Source: Solen grandis
Taxonomy: Eukaryota > Mollusca > Bivalvia > Adapedonta > Solenidae
Reading direction: 5' to 3'
Length of the DNA stretch: 64,000 bases
Assembly: GCA_021229015.1 (NCBI GenBank)
Contig: CM037791.1
Span: 1,945,008 to 2,009,007 of the forward strand
A model generated the notes under the pieces. That model did not search any database. It was given only the letters and a program-made list of their open reading frames with translations, and was not told where the DNA came from. A program made the position numbers and the translations under genes. This document shows, one piece after another, positions 1-10,119 of the stretch (the first letter of the stretch is position 1; every line of letters begins with the position of its first letter).

Positions 1-578
1 CGTCGTCCACAATTTGTTCGTTTGCACTCTAGCATCTTCATTTTATGAGCAATTATCTTCAAACTTTAAAACAATGTTTATAACCATAAAATCTCGTCCA
101 AGTTGGATTATGGCTGATATTGGACCCTTAGGTCAGGAGTTACGCCCCTTTTAAAATTGAAAAAAGCCAGATTTCACATTGTTTGCCCTCTAGCATCTTT
201 ATTTCTTATGCAATTGCCTTCAAACTTTTTGTCATTGTTTAAAACCATAATGCCTTGGCCAAGTTCAATTATGACTGGAATCAACACATAAGGTCAGGAG
301 TTATGCCCCTTTTAAATTTGAAAGAATCCAGATTGCTCTTTGCACTCTAGCATCTTTATTTCTTAAGCAATTGCCTTCAAACCTTAAGACATTGTTTATG
401 ACCAGAATATCTTGGCCAATCTTTATGAAACTTAGTCAGAATGTCTGTTTCCATAAAATCTTGGACAAGTTCACAAGTGGGTCATGTGGGTTCAAAAAGT
501 AGGTCAATATGAAAAATCCAACATATGTTGCTCATTTATAATCAGGTGAGCGATTCAGGGCCATCATGGCCCTCTTGT
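1..578 (+). repeat. Family A core-repeat element, 3' part
   Basis: The window opens inside a copy. Three diverged internal units each carry the phrases 'cactctagcatctt' and 'ggtcaggagtta'. The copy ends with the family tail CAGGTGAGCGATTCAGGG, then a GGGCC/GGCCC hairpin and CTCTTGT. The head lies off the left edge. The tail matches those at 930, 20757 and 21156, which supports the family call. No coding potential is seen. Confidence 0.75.
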
Positions 579-631
579 ATATTTTCCGATTATTTGTTGT
601 AGTTTGACCGCATCTATACACCTGACTTGCA

Positions 632-930
632 TTTTTAGCTCACCTGAGCACAACGTGCTCAAGGTGAGCTTTTGTGATTGCCCTTCGTCCGACGTCCATC
701 GTCCGTCGTGCGTCGTTCGTCGTCAACAATTTGAACTTGTTAACACTCTAGAGGTCATATTTTTTGGCCAATCCTTATGAAACTTTGTCAGAATGTTTGT
801 TTCCATAAAATCTTGGACAATTTGGAAAGTGGGTCATGTGATGTCAAAAAGTAGGTCAATATGAAAAATCCAACATATGTTGCTCATTTATAATCAGGTG
901 AGCGATTCAGGGCCATCATGGTCCTCTTGT
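632..930 (+). repeat. Family A core-repeat element, short complete copy
   Basis: This copy has both ends: the head hairpin AGCTCACCTGAGC...GCTCAAGGTGAGC, a CGTCC/CGTCG-rich stretch, about one core unit, and the tail with the GGGCC hairpin and CTCTTGT. It sits between T runs. It is the smallest copy with both termini here and so the most useful for defining the ends. Confidence 0.8.
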
Positions 931-1825
931 TTAAAATTGCAACCTTACCTATTTCATGCACATTTGTATTGCAAAACATTTGCTGCAACCATAACGGGAA
1001 TAGTGGTTTGATTTTCTCTGCGTTGAGGCGAAAGTCTTATGAAGGCAGGGTTTCACAGAAATCCCCATTTTGTACATCACTTCCTAATACGAAACCGTAG
1101 TACAGCTGTAAAGGTATTTGATTATAAAAAATCATATACATATTGTATGGACGTATCTTGAAAATCAAGAAATCGACACTTAAACCTAAGGAAAACGGAA
1201 AAATCAGGTAATAAAGAAAAATCTCCTTTCGTTTTCTACCTATAACTTCGTTAGGCCTAATCAGATCCTAATGATCTGCATACCTTTGGAACGGCAAGGA
1301 TTTGGGCTCAGTCTACAAATTTTGTTCAATATGACCTAGACAATAGTTAATTCTCAAAATTTGAACCTGTCCGTCTCTTAGAAGCATTAAATGATATTTT
1401 CTGTGAAGGTTTCAATAAACGTAAAACAAAATATAAAATTAAAAGCTCCATCATTGTTCTTAATTCTTTCAGCAATTATGTTGCAAATCATAGGCAACAA
1501 ACAAAATGTTTCTATCTTATTTAAAACAAAAATGGATTATGTTCTTTTGTAGACATACCTTTCCTTGCATTTTTTTTTTTGCAAGGTTCGAACATTCACG
1601 AGGTACGAAAAGCTAACTAAACATATTTTGTGTATCAACTAGCAAGAATGTTAGATGCCAAGTTCAGTTGATTTTCCAAATCGTACATGGAGAGATTTAT
1701 GTAACCACAGACTGTAAAGACAAGCTTCAGATATATATTACGTTAGGTCTAACAAGATAAATAAATTCAATAACTGTTTATCAATGTTTATTATACGTTT
1801 CACACAGACAGTATTTTTGTTTAAG
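931..1825. other. No gene recognised
   Basis: AT-rich sequence. The only open frame, at 918-1100 on the plus strand, starts inside the family A tail and resembles nothing I know. Probably intron or intergenic DNA upstream of the transmembrane exon. Confidence 0.5.
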
Positions 1826-1951
1826 GAATACTACAACTTGTACTGCTGGTCGTTGACATCATCATATCTGTTGTGCTGCTGATATGCTGTGTAATACATG
1901 CCTGCCGGCATCGGGGGAAAAATGGTAATGGTGAAACTCAAGAAATGCAAG
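1826..1951 (+). CDS. Internal exon encoding a transmembrane segment
   Basis: An AG at 1824-1825 precedes a 126-base open stretch that ends at a strong donor (CAAG then GTAAGT at 1952). The frame encodes a long hydrophobic run (ILQLVLLVVDIIISVVLLIC), then VIHACRHRGK and a polar tail ending in ETQEMQ. This is the pattern of a single-pass membrane helix with a basic stop-transfer sequence on the cytoplasmic side. The exon is phase 1-1, common for exons of modular receptors. No extracellular domain was found in the window, so the parent gene is unknown. The acceptor's pyrimidine tract is weak. What I see is the hydrophobic run and the donor; the receptor idea is inference. Confidence 0.45.
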
Positions 1952-2689
1952 GTAAGTATTTAAATATGCTTAATGATTACTGTGCTACGGTAGACAGACA
2001 GGTCGTGTCAAGACACCATGCTTGTGTTCCGGGGTTAACCTGTACTCCTTGACCCACGTCAAACGTTGTGCTAAAGTTTACCTTCTCTGCAAAAATATCT
2101 CAGTTATATATTGATGTCAAGCTAGAGAAATACACTATATACACGAAAGATCCCAACCAGAACCACAAACCTACTACAAGTCAGCTGCAGGGCTTACCCA
2201 CACACAAAAAAACAAAACATGCTTGGGCTTGAATGCATAATGTCAAGGGGAATCATTCCACATATCTACAGCATAATTTTGAAGTTTGGCAGCACAGTCA
2301 CATGACTGGATTTAACTGTTTATGGGACATTAAACCCAAAAGGCAACAATCACAATTAAATGAACTGATTTAGTTACCTGCAAGTGTTTATAATGTGCAT
2401 TTTCGCAGCTTTTTTTTAAAAATACATGTATTCTTCATTAGCGTTGACGCATTTTGTTTGATACCGCTCTTCGTGAGTGTAATTTTCTCTTCAAGATAAT
2501 AAATTCTTAAAATTTACAATATCTATTGTACAAAAGGTTTTCTACCCACCCCCTTCCAGCCACCTTCGTTTATATTCATGAATCCTTTCAACATGCACCC
2601 CTTCACTCTCATTATGATTGACTGGAAATTCAACAAGCTAGAGCGTATCTGGAAAATATAATAATATGCGATAGGATATACAGTGTGCA

Positions 2690-2890
2690 CCCTGTCAAGA
2701 AAAGGGATTTGTCGGTCAGTTATTATTATGTCGGGATTGGGAGGTCGAAAGTTCGATCCTCGACTGAGGACCATTCTGTTATGGCTGGTTGGTAAGACAC
2801 CAGCTAGTTAATTAATGGATACTGGTTGTCTTCCTGCCTGGTGCCTCGCTTTTAGACGGGAACCGCAAAGGTAATTGTGCAAGCAAAGAG
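2690..2890 (+). repeat. tRNA-derived SINE-like sequence
   Basis: Around 2740-2765 a stretch resembles a pol III B box (AAGTTCGATCCT, consensus GGTTCGANNCC), preceded by GGGAGGTCG. A GC-rich body with 'cctggtgcctcgc' follows. This is the form of mollusc tRNA-derived SINEs. No clear A box, poly-A tail or target duplication was identified. Confidence 0.4.
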
Positions 2891-4576
2891 GTGTCTCATC
2901 AGTCAAATTTTCCTGGCCTTTATCAATAGGGTTGACACTATAATAAACAAACATTTTACCTTTTATAGTCAGACTGAAGCTAAGGGCTGACTACTTACAT
3001 TATAGATTAGAATATGTTAATGTAATAAGCCAACCATGTAACAAAGAAAAGACAATAACTGCGACAAGGCCTTGCCCTTAGCCCAGCTCACGAGGGACAA
3101 GACTGCAGGATAAATTCTTGCTTTGTTCATTTGCACATGCATTTGCTGTCGAAACTTAGATAAAACGGTATACTTTTCACTGTTGGTTTCAGAAAAAGAG
3201 GAGGAACAAAGTTCGATATTTTGCTATATTCAGTTTTTGAATCTCGATCTCAAAGCTGGCGTAAAATTCACCACCAGCTGTATATTCGTATTTCATATGG
3301 TGAATAACAATGTCAGGTGGGGTTTGATATTGAAACCTAGATCGATATTCGCCAAATATTTAGCCATTATTTCGATATAAAATATCGGATGGTGATGCTC
3401 TAAATTATGTGGCACGTTTTTCGAATATATGTTTTCTTTTTCCTGAATTTAAATATCATTCGTGTATAGAAATTCGCCTGTAGATCGATATTAAATAACA
3501 AATAATGATGTCAGATTTCCCAAACCGAAATTATCCTTTCAAGGTGAAAAAGTAACTATTTGCTTGTACAGCAGAATTGAATTAAATAGACAGGGAAAAC
3601 GTTATCGAGGCGTTATGCAAAATGGAAATGATAATATAAAAAAAACAACTGAAAACAGGAAATTAGCTTGTGTATGTGATTTGCAGTCATGTTCAGTGCA
3701 CTTCAAAATTATACAATTAGGTTTGATTGATCAAATGAAATGATCAACGATTGCACCCATGTTCACCATTTCCCTTTTTCTTTACATTTTTATCATGTTT
3801 ATGGTTGTCCAGTGGCATTGTTCAGGTCGAAGTTATTGGGGCAACTTCATAATTAAAACATTTAATGTCAAATGAATTTTCTTGGAATTTTAAATGAAGA
3901 GCACTATTTTGTATAAATACATTAGTGAAAATGGTACTGGCATAGCTCACTTGTTTGGCGCTCAGCTTAGAAAGATAGTTCTCGGACTGATTGGCCCGGT
4001 GTCAGGATAATGCTATACTCTTGAAAGTAATATAAATGTAAACAATCCTGAATTGATCTTTATGACGTTTAATGATGATCATGTAAATGACATCAGACGC
4101 GAATTGTCATTTCTGTCGATCTCTTGAAGAATCAAGATGTACACAACTCCTTCTACATGAAATTAAGAGTTTTACCTTTGGAAAAAAATGTTGTTGTTTT
4201 TTTCAATTTATCAAAACGTTTCCTAATTTCATTTGTCTTTCCAATTATTTCTAGATACTCAAAGATTTGTTGTCTAAGACATTAGAAATGTTTAAAAAGA
4301 TTTAAATCTTAACTCGTTTAAGATGGTTCTATAAATCTAGATCTACCTGTATGCTGAGAGGTTTTGTTTGTCAGATAATTCTCACTTAATCTACATGTAT
4401 TCTCTTAAAAGATCAAAACTTTTAATATTAGTTATAAATCAGAGCGCCGACATAACATCTGTCAAACGCTTTATGCTTAATATTGTTTGACGAAAACCGG
4501 GATCGAACTGGACTTAAATTTATTTAAGAATAATGATAATCAAAAAATTAATTCATCAAATTGTTTTGTTTACCAG
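2891..4576. other. No gene recognised
   Basis: AT-rich sequence without a convincing exon. A short open stretch from about 3191 follows TTTCAG and could be a skipped exon of the membrane-protein gene, but its donor is poor. Several TATCGAT-like and AT-rich short motifs recur without forming an array. Confidence 0.4.
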
Positions 4577-4632
4577 GGACCTCATTATCCAAAGGAATCA
4601 GAGACAAGAAACAAACGGAAGAACAGTATTGA
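4577..4632 (+). CDS. Possible terminal coding exon of the membrane-protein gene
   Basis: A good acceptor (TTTGTTTACCAG) precedes 56 bases. If joined in phase to the donor at 1951, they give a short polar tail (TSLSKGIRDKKQTEEQY) and a TGA at 4630-4632. The phase fit (one base plus two) and charged composition are consistent with a cytoplasmic C-terminus. The exon is very short and the link over a 2.6 kb intron is unproven. It could also be chance. Confidence 0.25.
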
Positions 4633-4679
4633 TCAATGACCGAAGTCCTCTGAATTCACGCGAGTCTATCTGTATTTCT

Positions 4680-5663
4680 GACTGTCCGTCCATCTATTTT
4701 CCTGTCTGTCTGTCTATCTCGTCTAACTGTCTATCTGTCTCTCACTGTGTCTGCCTGCCTATCAAGCTGCCTGTCAGTATCAGTCTGCCTGCCTGTCTAT
4801 ATCGGTCTGCTGCCTGTCTATATCGGTCTGCTGCCTGTCTATATCAGTCTGTTGCCTGTCTATATCGGTCTGCCTGCCTGTCTATATCGGTTTGCTGCCT
4901 GTCTATATCGGTCTGCTGCCTGTCTATATCGGTCTGCCTGTCTGTCTATATCGGTTTGCTGCCTGTCTATATCGGTCTGCTGCCTGTCTCTATCGGTCTG
5001 TTGCCTGTCTATATCGGTCTGCCTGTCTGTCTATATCGGTCTGCCTGTCTGTCTATATCGGTTTGCTGCCTGTCTATATCGGTCTGCTGCCTGTCTCTAT
5101 CGGTCTGTTGCCTGTCTATATCGGTCTGCCTGTCTGTCTATATCGGTCTGCCTGCCTGTCTATATTGGTTTGCTGCCTGACTATATTGGTCTGTTGCCTG
5201 TCTATATCGGTTGCTGCCTGACTATATCGGTCTGCCTGCTTGTCTATATCGGTCTTCTGCCTGTCTATATCGGTCTGATGCCTGATTATATCGGTCTGCC
5301 TGCCTGACGATATCGGTCTGCCTGTATGTCTATATCGGTCTGCCTGTCTAACTATTTCGGTCTGCCTGTCTGTCTATATCGGTCTGCCTGTCTGTGTATA
5401 TCGGTCTGCTGCCTGTCTTTATCGGTCTGCCTGTCTGTCTATATCGGTCTGCCTGACTATATCGGTGTCCTGCCTGTCAATATCGGTCTGCCTGTCTGTC
5501 TATATCGGTCTGTTGCCTGTCTATATCGGTCTGCTGCCTGTCTATATCGGTCTGCCTGCCTGTCTATATCGGTCTGCCTGCCTGTCTTTCTGTCTGTCTG
5601 TCTGCCTGCCTTTCTATCTGTCTGCATGTTTCTCTCTCTGTCTACCTTTTTCTGTCCCCCCTT
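4680..5663 (+). repeat. Minisatellite of CTGTCTATATCGGTCTGC units
   Basis: About 45 units of 18-22 bases built on CTGTCTATATCGGT plus a variable run of CTGC/CTGCCTG. Because units of different length are mixed, all three plus frames stay open for long stretches (215, 186, 146 and 109 codons) and encode only Cys/Leu/Tyr/Ile/Ser repeats. These frames are an artefact of composition, not genes. Both flanks grade into plain CTGT/CTTT repeats. Confidence 0.9.
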
Positions 5664-6652
5664 TTTTAGCTCACCTGAGCACAAAGTGCTCAAGGTGAGC
5701 TTTTGTGATCGCCCTTCGTCCGGCGTCCGTCGTCGTCCGTCGTGCGTCGTCAACAATTTGCTTTAAACAACATCTCCTCTGAAACCGCTGGACAGAATTT
5801 AATGAAACTTGGCAGGAATGTTCCTTGGGTGAGGCTCTACAAAAGTTGCTAAAATAAAGTTGATCCATGTAGAACTCTGGTTGCCATGGCAACAAAAAGA
5901 AAAATAATTTGAAAACTTTAAAAATCATCTCCTTCAAAACTACTGGCCAGATTTCAAAATAATTTGGTACAGATGTTCCTTGGGTCAACCTCTACCAAAG
6001 TTGCAAAATTATTCCGATCCGAAAAAAAATGGCCGCAGGGGCGGGGCTTATTTGCCTTAAATGTATATAGAGAAACCTTTAAACAACATCTCCTCTGAAA
6101 CCACTGGACAGAATTTGATTAAACTTGGCATGGATGATCCTTTGGTCAACCTTCACAAAAGTTGCTAAAATAAACTTGATCCATGTAGAACTCTGGTTGC
6201 CATGGCAACAAAAAGAAAAAAAAAATGAAAACTTTAAAAATCATCTTCTTCAAAACTACTGGCCAGATTTTAAAATAAATTGGTACAGATGTTCCTTGGG
6301 TCAACCTCTACCAAAGTTGCTAAAATTATTCCGATCCGTAAAAAACCATGGCCGCCAGGGGCGGGGCTTATTTACCTTATATGTATATAGAGAAACCTTT
6401 AAACAACATCTCCTCTGAAACCACTGGACAGAATTTGATTAAACTTGGCATGGATGATCCTCGGGTCAACCTTCACAAAAGTTGCTAAAATAAACTTGAT
6501 CCATGTAGAACTCTGGTTGCCATGGCAACAAAAAGAAAAAAAAATATGAAAACTTTAAAAATCTTCTTCAAAACTACTGGCCAGATTTTAAAATAAATTG
6601 ATACAGATGTTTCTTGGGTCAACCTATTTATCTCAGGTGAGCGATTTCTTGT
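5664..6652 (+). repeat. Family A core-repeat element inserted in pyrimidine-rich DNA
   Basis: Head hairpin at about 5668-5700, then CGTCC-rich sequence, three successive 'ccatgtagaactctggttgccatgg' units about 310 bp apart, and a tail at 6633-6652 that lacks most of the GGGCC hairpin. Open frames inside it are shadows of the repeat; the same frames recur in every copy. The element separates two CT-rich simple-sequence blocks, so it may have inserted within one original block. Confidence 0.85.
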
Positions 6653-6970
6653 TCTATTTCTGTATGTCTGCATGTCCGTCTCTCTTTCTCTGTCTGCCAT
6701 CCCCCTCTCTCTCTGCATGTCCCTCTATCTGTCTGTCTGTTTGTCTGTCTCTCTCTCTCTCTGCCTGTCTCTTCTCTCTTCTCTTCTGTCTGCCTGTGTG
6801 TTGCTCTCTCTGTCTGCCTGTTTTTCTCTCTGTCTGACTCTTTCTTTCCTCTCTCTGTCCCTCCTTCTCTCTTTGTCTGTCTTCTGTCTGCACATTCACC
6901 ATCAATCCGTCCACCTGCCTGCTTGTGTATATTTTTGTATTCGTATGTATATTAGTCTATTTATCTATCC
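6653..6970 (+). repeat. CTCT/CTGT simple-sequence block
   Basis: Low-complexity pyrimidine tract of CTGTCTGC, CTCTCTCT and related words, probably the continuation of the block at 4680-5663. Its Ser/Leu-rich and Arg/Gln-rich frames are not genes. Confidence 0.85.
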
Positions 6971-6985
6971 AACTATTTAACTAGA

Positions 6986-7260
6986 TAGGTCCCGATGGTT
7001 GATATGTAAGAGTGTCCGACCCGTAATAGGCAGGTCATGGGTTCGAACCTTGGCCGCGACATACAAAAGTTATCAACATTGTACTAGATCTAGTATATAT
7101 CCATGCCTGCCTGTATGTCTGTCTATTTATCTGTCCACTTGTTATTATAGATCGGTCCCGATGGCCGATTTTTAGTGTCCATCTCGTAACAGGGAGGTCA
7201 TAGATTCGACAACCGGCCGCGATGTACACTAAAATCAACATTGCACTGGTATATATCAAA
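6986..7260 (+). repeat. Two tandem tRNA-like SINE units
   Basis: Two related segments, beginning GGTCCCGATGG at about 6987 and 7153, are offset by about 166 bases. The first holds a near-perfect B box (GGGTTCGAACCTTGG); the second has a decayed one (TAGATTCGACAACC). Each is followed by GGCCGCGA and a CAACATTG...TATATATC segment. The layout fits a tRNA-derived SINE duplicated in tandem. No intact tRNA cloverleaf is proposed. Confidence 0.5.
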
Positions 7261-7399
7261 TGGTCTTGGCGCTTAACAAATAAAGCTGATCTTTCATCAT
7301 ATGTGTATTTTTATGTGTAATATTTAGAGCAACGTCGCATATATTTCCTATGTTTGTTGTTTGTTTCAACGGATAAAGGACTTGGATCTCGTGTTACAG

Positions 7400-8252
7400 G
7401 TCGGACAAGAAACAGCCCAAGGAGAAAGCGACCTTTGTGGGGGATATAAACGTAAGAGAGCAGTCAGACAAAGAGAAATGTAATGTCACAGGTCTCGTAG
7501 TTATATCACGTGACATTATGGTCGTCTGTGACAACAGCAACAGTTCATTAAAACTTATCGACATAGAACAGAACATCGTCACATTTAAGATCCCCCTCCC
7601 CTCCGCTCCCTGGGACACGGCGCTCGTGCCTCGTGACGTCACCGAGGAATCATCAACATATGACCTCATTGTTACCCTGCCTGATGACAGGAAACTCCGC
7701 TACTTCAGAGTGGCCAATGATCAGATCACGGACGCGGACAATGTCATCTCTGTCGTAGGTGAGTGTCGGGGAATCCAGGTCACTGAGGACAGGAAACTCG
7801 CGGTGTGTTTCCCGAGGAAAGTTGAGATTCTGGACTTGGACGGACATGTCCTGAAGAGACTCCAGACAGATCATGACGGGGCTGAACGGTTTTATGGTCC
7901 ACGGTACATCGCAGTCAGTCCTGGTTCCAGGATCTTATATGTTACAGACTTTTGGAACAACACGCTGACCAGTATTAGTACACGTGACTGGTCAGTGGTG
8001 CCCAAGTTGAAGGGACTGAGTTCACCCCGCGGTGTTACAGTTGACAGGGCGGGGTCAGTGTTTGTCTGTTGTTGGAATGGAACCGTCCATCTTGTGGCCG
8101 CTACAGGTGACCCGTCCACACAGATCCTAGGTGAGGAAGACGGTTTGTGTGAGAGACCCCGGGCCATCGGCCTCAGTCCCAGGGGAGACCGAATGTACGT
8201 GGGTGGTAAAGAGAGTGATCACGTGCAGGAATTCCTGCTGACTGAGAACTGA
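7400..8252 (+). CDS. TRIM-family protein, C-terminal NHL beta-propeller exon (partial)
   Basis: One long exon starts after the acceptor at 7398-7399 (TTACAG). It is open before the GTG at 7437, so its true start lies upstream in other exons. It ends at TGA 8250-8252, about 283 codons. Three NHL-type blades are visible: one from GPRYIAVSPGSRILYVTDFW, one from SPRGVTVDRAGSVFV, one from RPRAIGLSPRGDRMYVGG. Earlier blades are degenerate. In mollusc TRIM proteins this propeller follows RING, B-box and coiled-coil domains and binds protein or RNA targets of the ubiquitin ligase. Those N-terminal domains are not in the window, so the ligase function is inferred from family. A GTAAGA just after the stop could be a donor in the 3' untranslated region. 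Codon composition is GC-richer than the surroundings. Confidence 0.8.
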
Positions 8253-8760
8253 AGGTAAGACTTTATTTCACTTTTACATCACAGCCGCCATCTTGAATGT
8301 TCTTTCTTTTCTTTCATTCATTCTTTAGACGCTTATTGGTATCCTTTATCTATTATTCATTTATATATTTATTATTCTTGGTCAACTGGTTTAAATTTTG
8401 TTTATCATTCATCGTTCGGTGTTTATACAGACTGTATTTACTTATAAGAGATTTATTTACTAATAATTAATTTCAATGTGTTCATATTTTCTTCACGGAT
8501 ATGGATATACAGGGCCGGATCATAGAAGATATATTCCATATTCACTCAAAATATAGATCTATATTTATTTTATTTTTATACTCGACATACCAAAAGAACA
8601 GACATCATAAGCAAAACAAAATTTAAGTTGCAATACATATTTCAGCCTCCATGTTTTTATAATGTCTATAAAATGTCTTACATCCATATCTAACATGATG
8701 TTGTGATGAAACTATACAACTAATATCTTGATTTTCTTTATTACATTTCATTTTTACTTA

Positions 8761-8860
8761 TTAATCCCCCGCCGCGAAGCGGGAGGGGGGTTATAGGAAT
8801 GCCCTTCGTCCGTCCGTCCGTCAGTCAGTCCGTTCTCACGAATGATACAATCTGCGACTT
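8761..8860 (+). repeat. Family B element, head
   Basis: The sequence CCCCCGCCGCGAAGCGGGAGGGGGG forms a head hairpin. ATAGGAATGCCCTTCGTCCGTCC follows, exactly as in the longer copy at 49229. Beyond about 8860 I cannot follow the family; the body is lost or diverged. Confidence 0.7.
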
Positions 8861-10119
8861 TTTATGAGTATAAATCGACGCTGTGCAACACTTTTTTAAT
8901 GTGGGACTAGTCGCACAATGCAATCATTTTTTTTCCGCCAGAATGCCCCCTGTGCGACTCCCGATCTAATGTCAAAAGACGCACAGTGATTGTCCAAGTT
9001 TTGTGTCCAACATTTTATGTCCATGTTATGGTAGAGATTAGAAGCGTTAAATGTTGTTCACATGCCGAATTTATGTGTGTTTTTATTTTGACCAATCCCG
9101 GGACGTAATGGAAGTACATTGTAACCAATCAGGATTGCGCATGCTGATGAATAAGTGAGCATGCGCACACTATCGGTCCGTTTTGTACAGAGACACACAT
9201 GTGTGGCCGCACATGTTATCCGTAAATCTCGTGAATGTCACAGTCTCTCGGGCCTCTAACAAGAAATTTAGCAGAAAAGGTCAGTTTTCATTGTAATTTC
9301 TGTCGAATTCTGATTAACTTGTGTAACATTGTAAATCATTGTCGTGATCGCATCACGCATGTAACTGCGCAGGAATTCAACAAAGATGGCGGCGCCCATG
9401 ATACACGACTTGAATGGAATGCTACTAGTGATGTCTCCCAATATCGCATTCTCCTATCGTAAATCGTATTTATTTCACTATCCCCATGAATAAAAGAAAA
9501 AAAATATTCATATGAATCTTAATTTAAATTATTATTGATCGTTTTTATTCCATTTTTACGACGATATTTTGCAGCTACATATGTTCACGATCGATGGAAT
9601 ACAGGTCAATTCGTAACCTAACCAATTCGTAACCTATCATTTTTGGTCGATTCGTAATATTTAGGTACTTATAAAACCAACTTATAAATATGATTATCTT
9701 AACTATGTTTTTCTTTTTTATGGAAGTATGTTAAAAGTTTTTAGATAAAATTTTGTTTAGTGCAAGCACAGTCTATTTATGTAGATAACCTTGGTCAAAG
9801 GTCAATCTTGAACAAGTCCACAATTCCATACAGAAAGGAAGTCTGCCATTATAAGAGTTATAATAGAAATGGAGACTGAATTTATTGTGCAAATTATTTT
9901 TTTCATTATTTTTGTGCTTGTGATTTTTTCTATTTTTTTGGAAATTCTTTTTTTGTTCAAGATGATAAGGAGATTCTTAGTGATCTGGGATAGGTTCTAT
10001 GGATATGAATGGTTGTATGGTCAACACTCAAATAACTAATGTAAGTACATTGAATTCATTACCCAACATACATGCATCTTTGTCAAAGTAAAAGCAGGTT
10101 CTTGATAGGCAAAATCCTT
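8861..10119. other. No gene recognised
   Basis: Mixed sequence. Near 9600-9650 the phrase 'aattcgtaacctaacc' recurs as a short direct repeat. The open frame at 9235-9462 on the plus strand has no recognisable domain. Confidence 0.4.

Noticed and set aside
4533..5766. Long Cys/Ser/Leu repetitive ORFs that could suggest a secreted or keratin-like protein
   Set aside because: All frames are open because of the minisatellite; there is no signal peptide, start context or splice support.
6986..7060. Functional tRNA gene
   Set aside because: B box is good, but no acceptor stem or full cloverleaf can be drawn and a related decayed copy lies alongside; a SINE is more likely.
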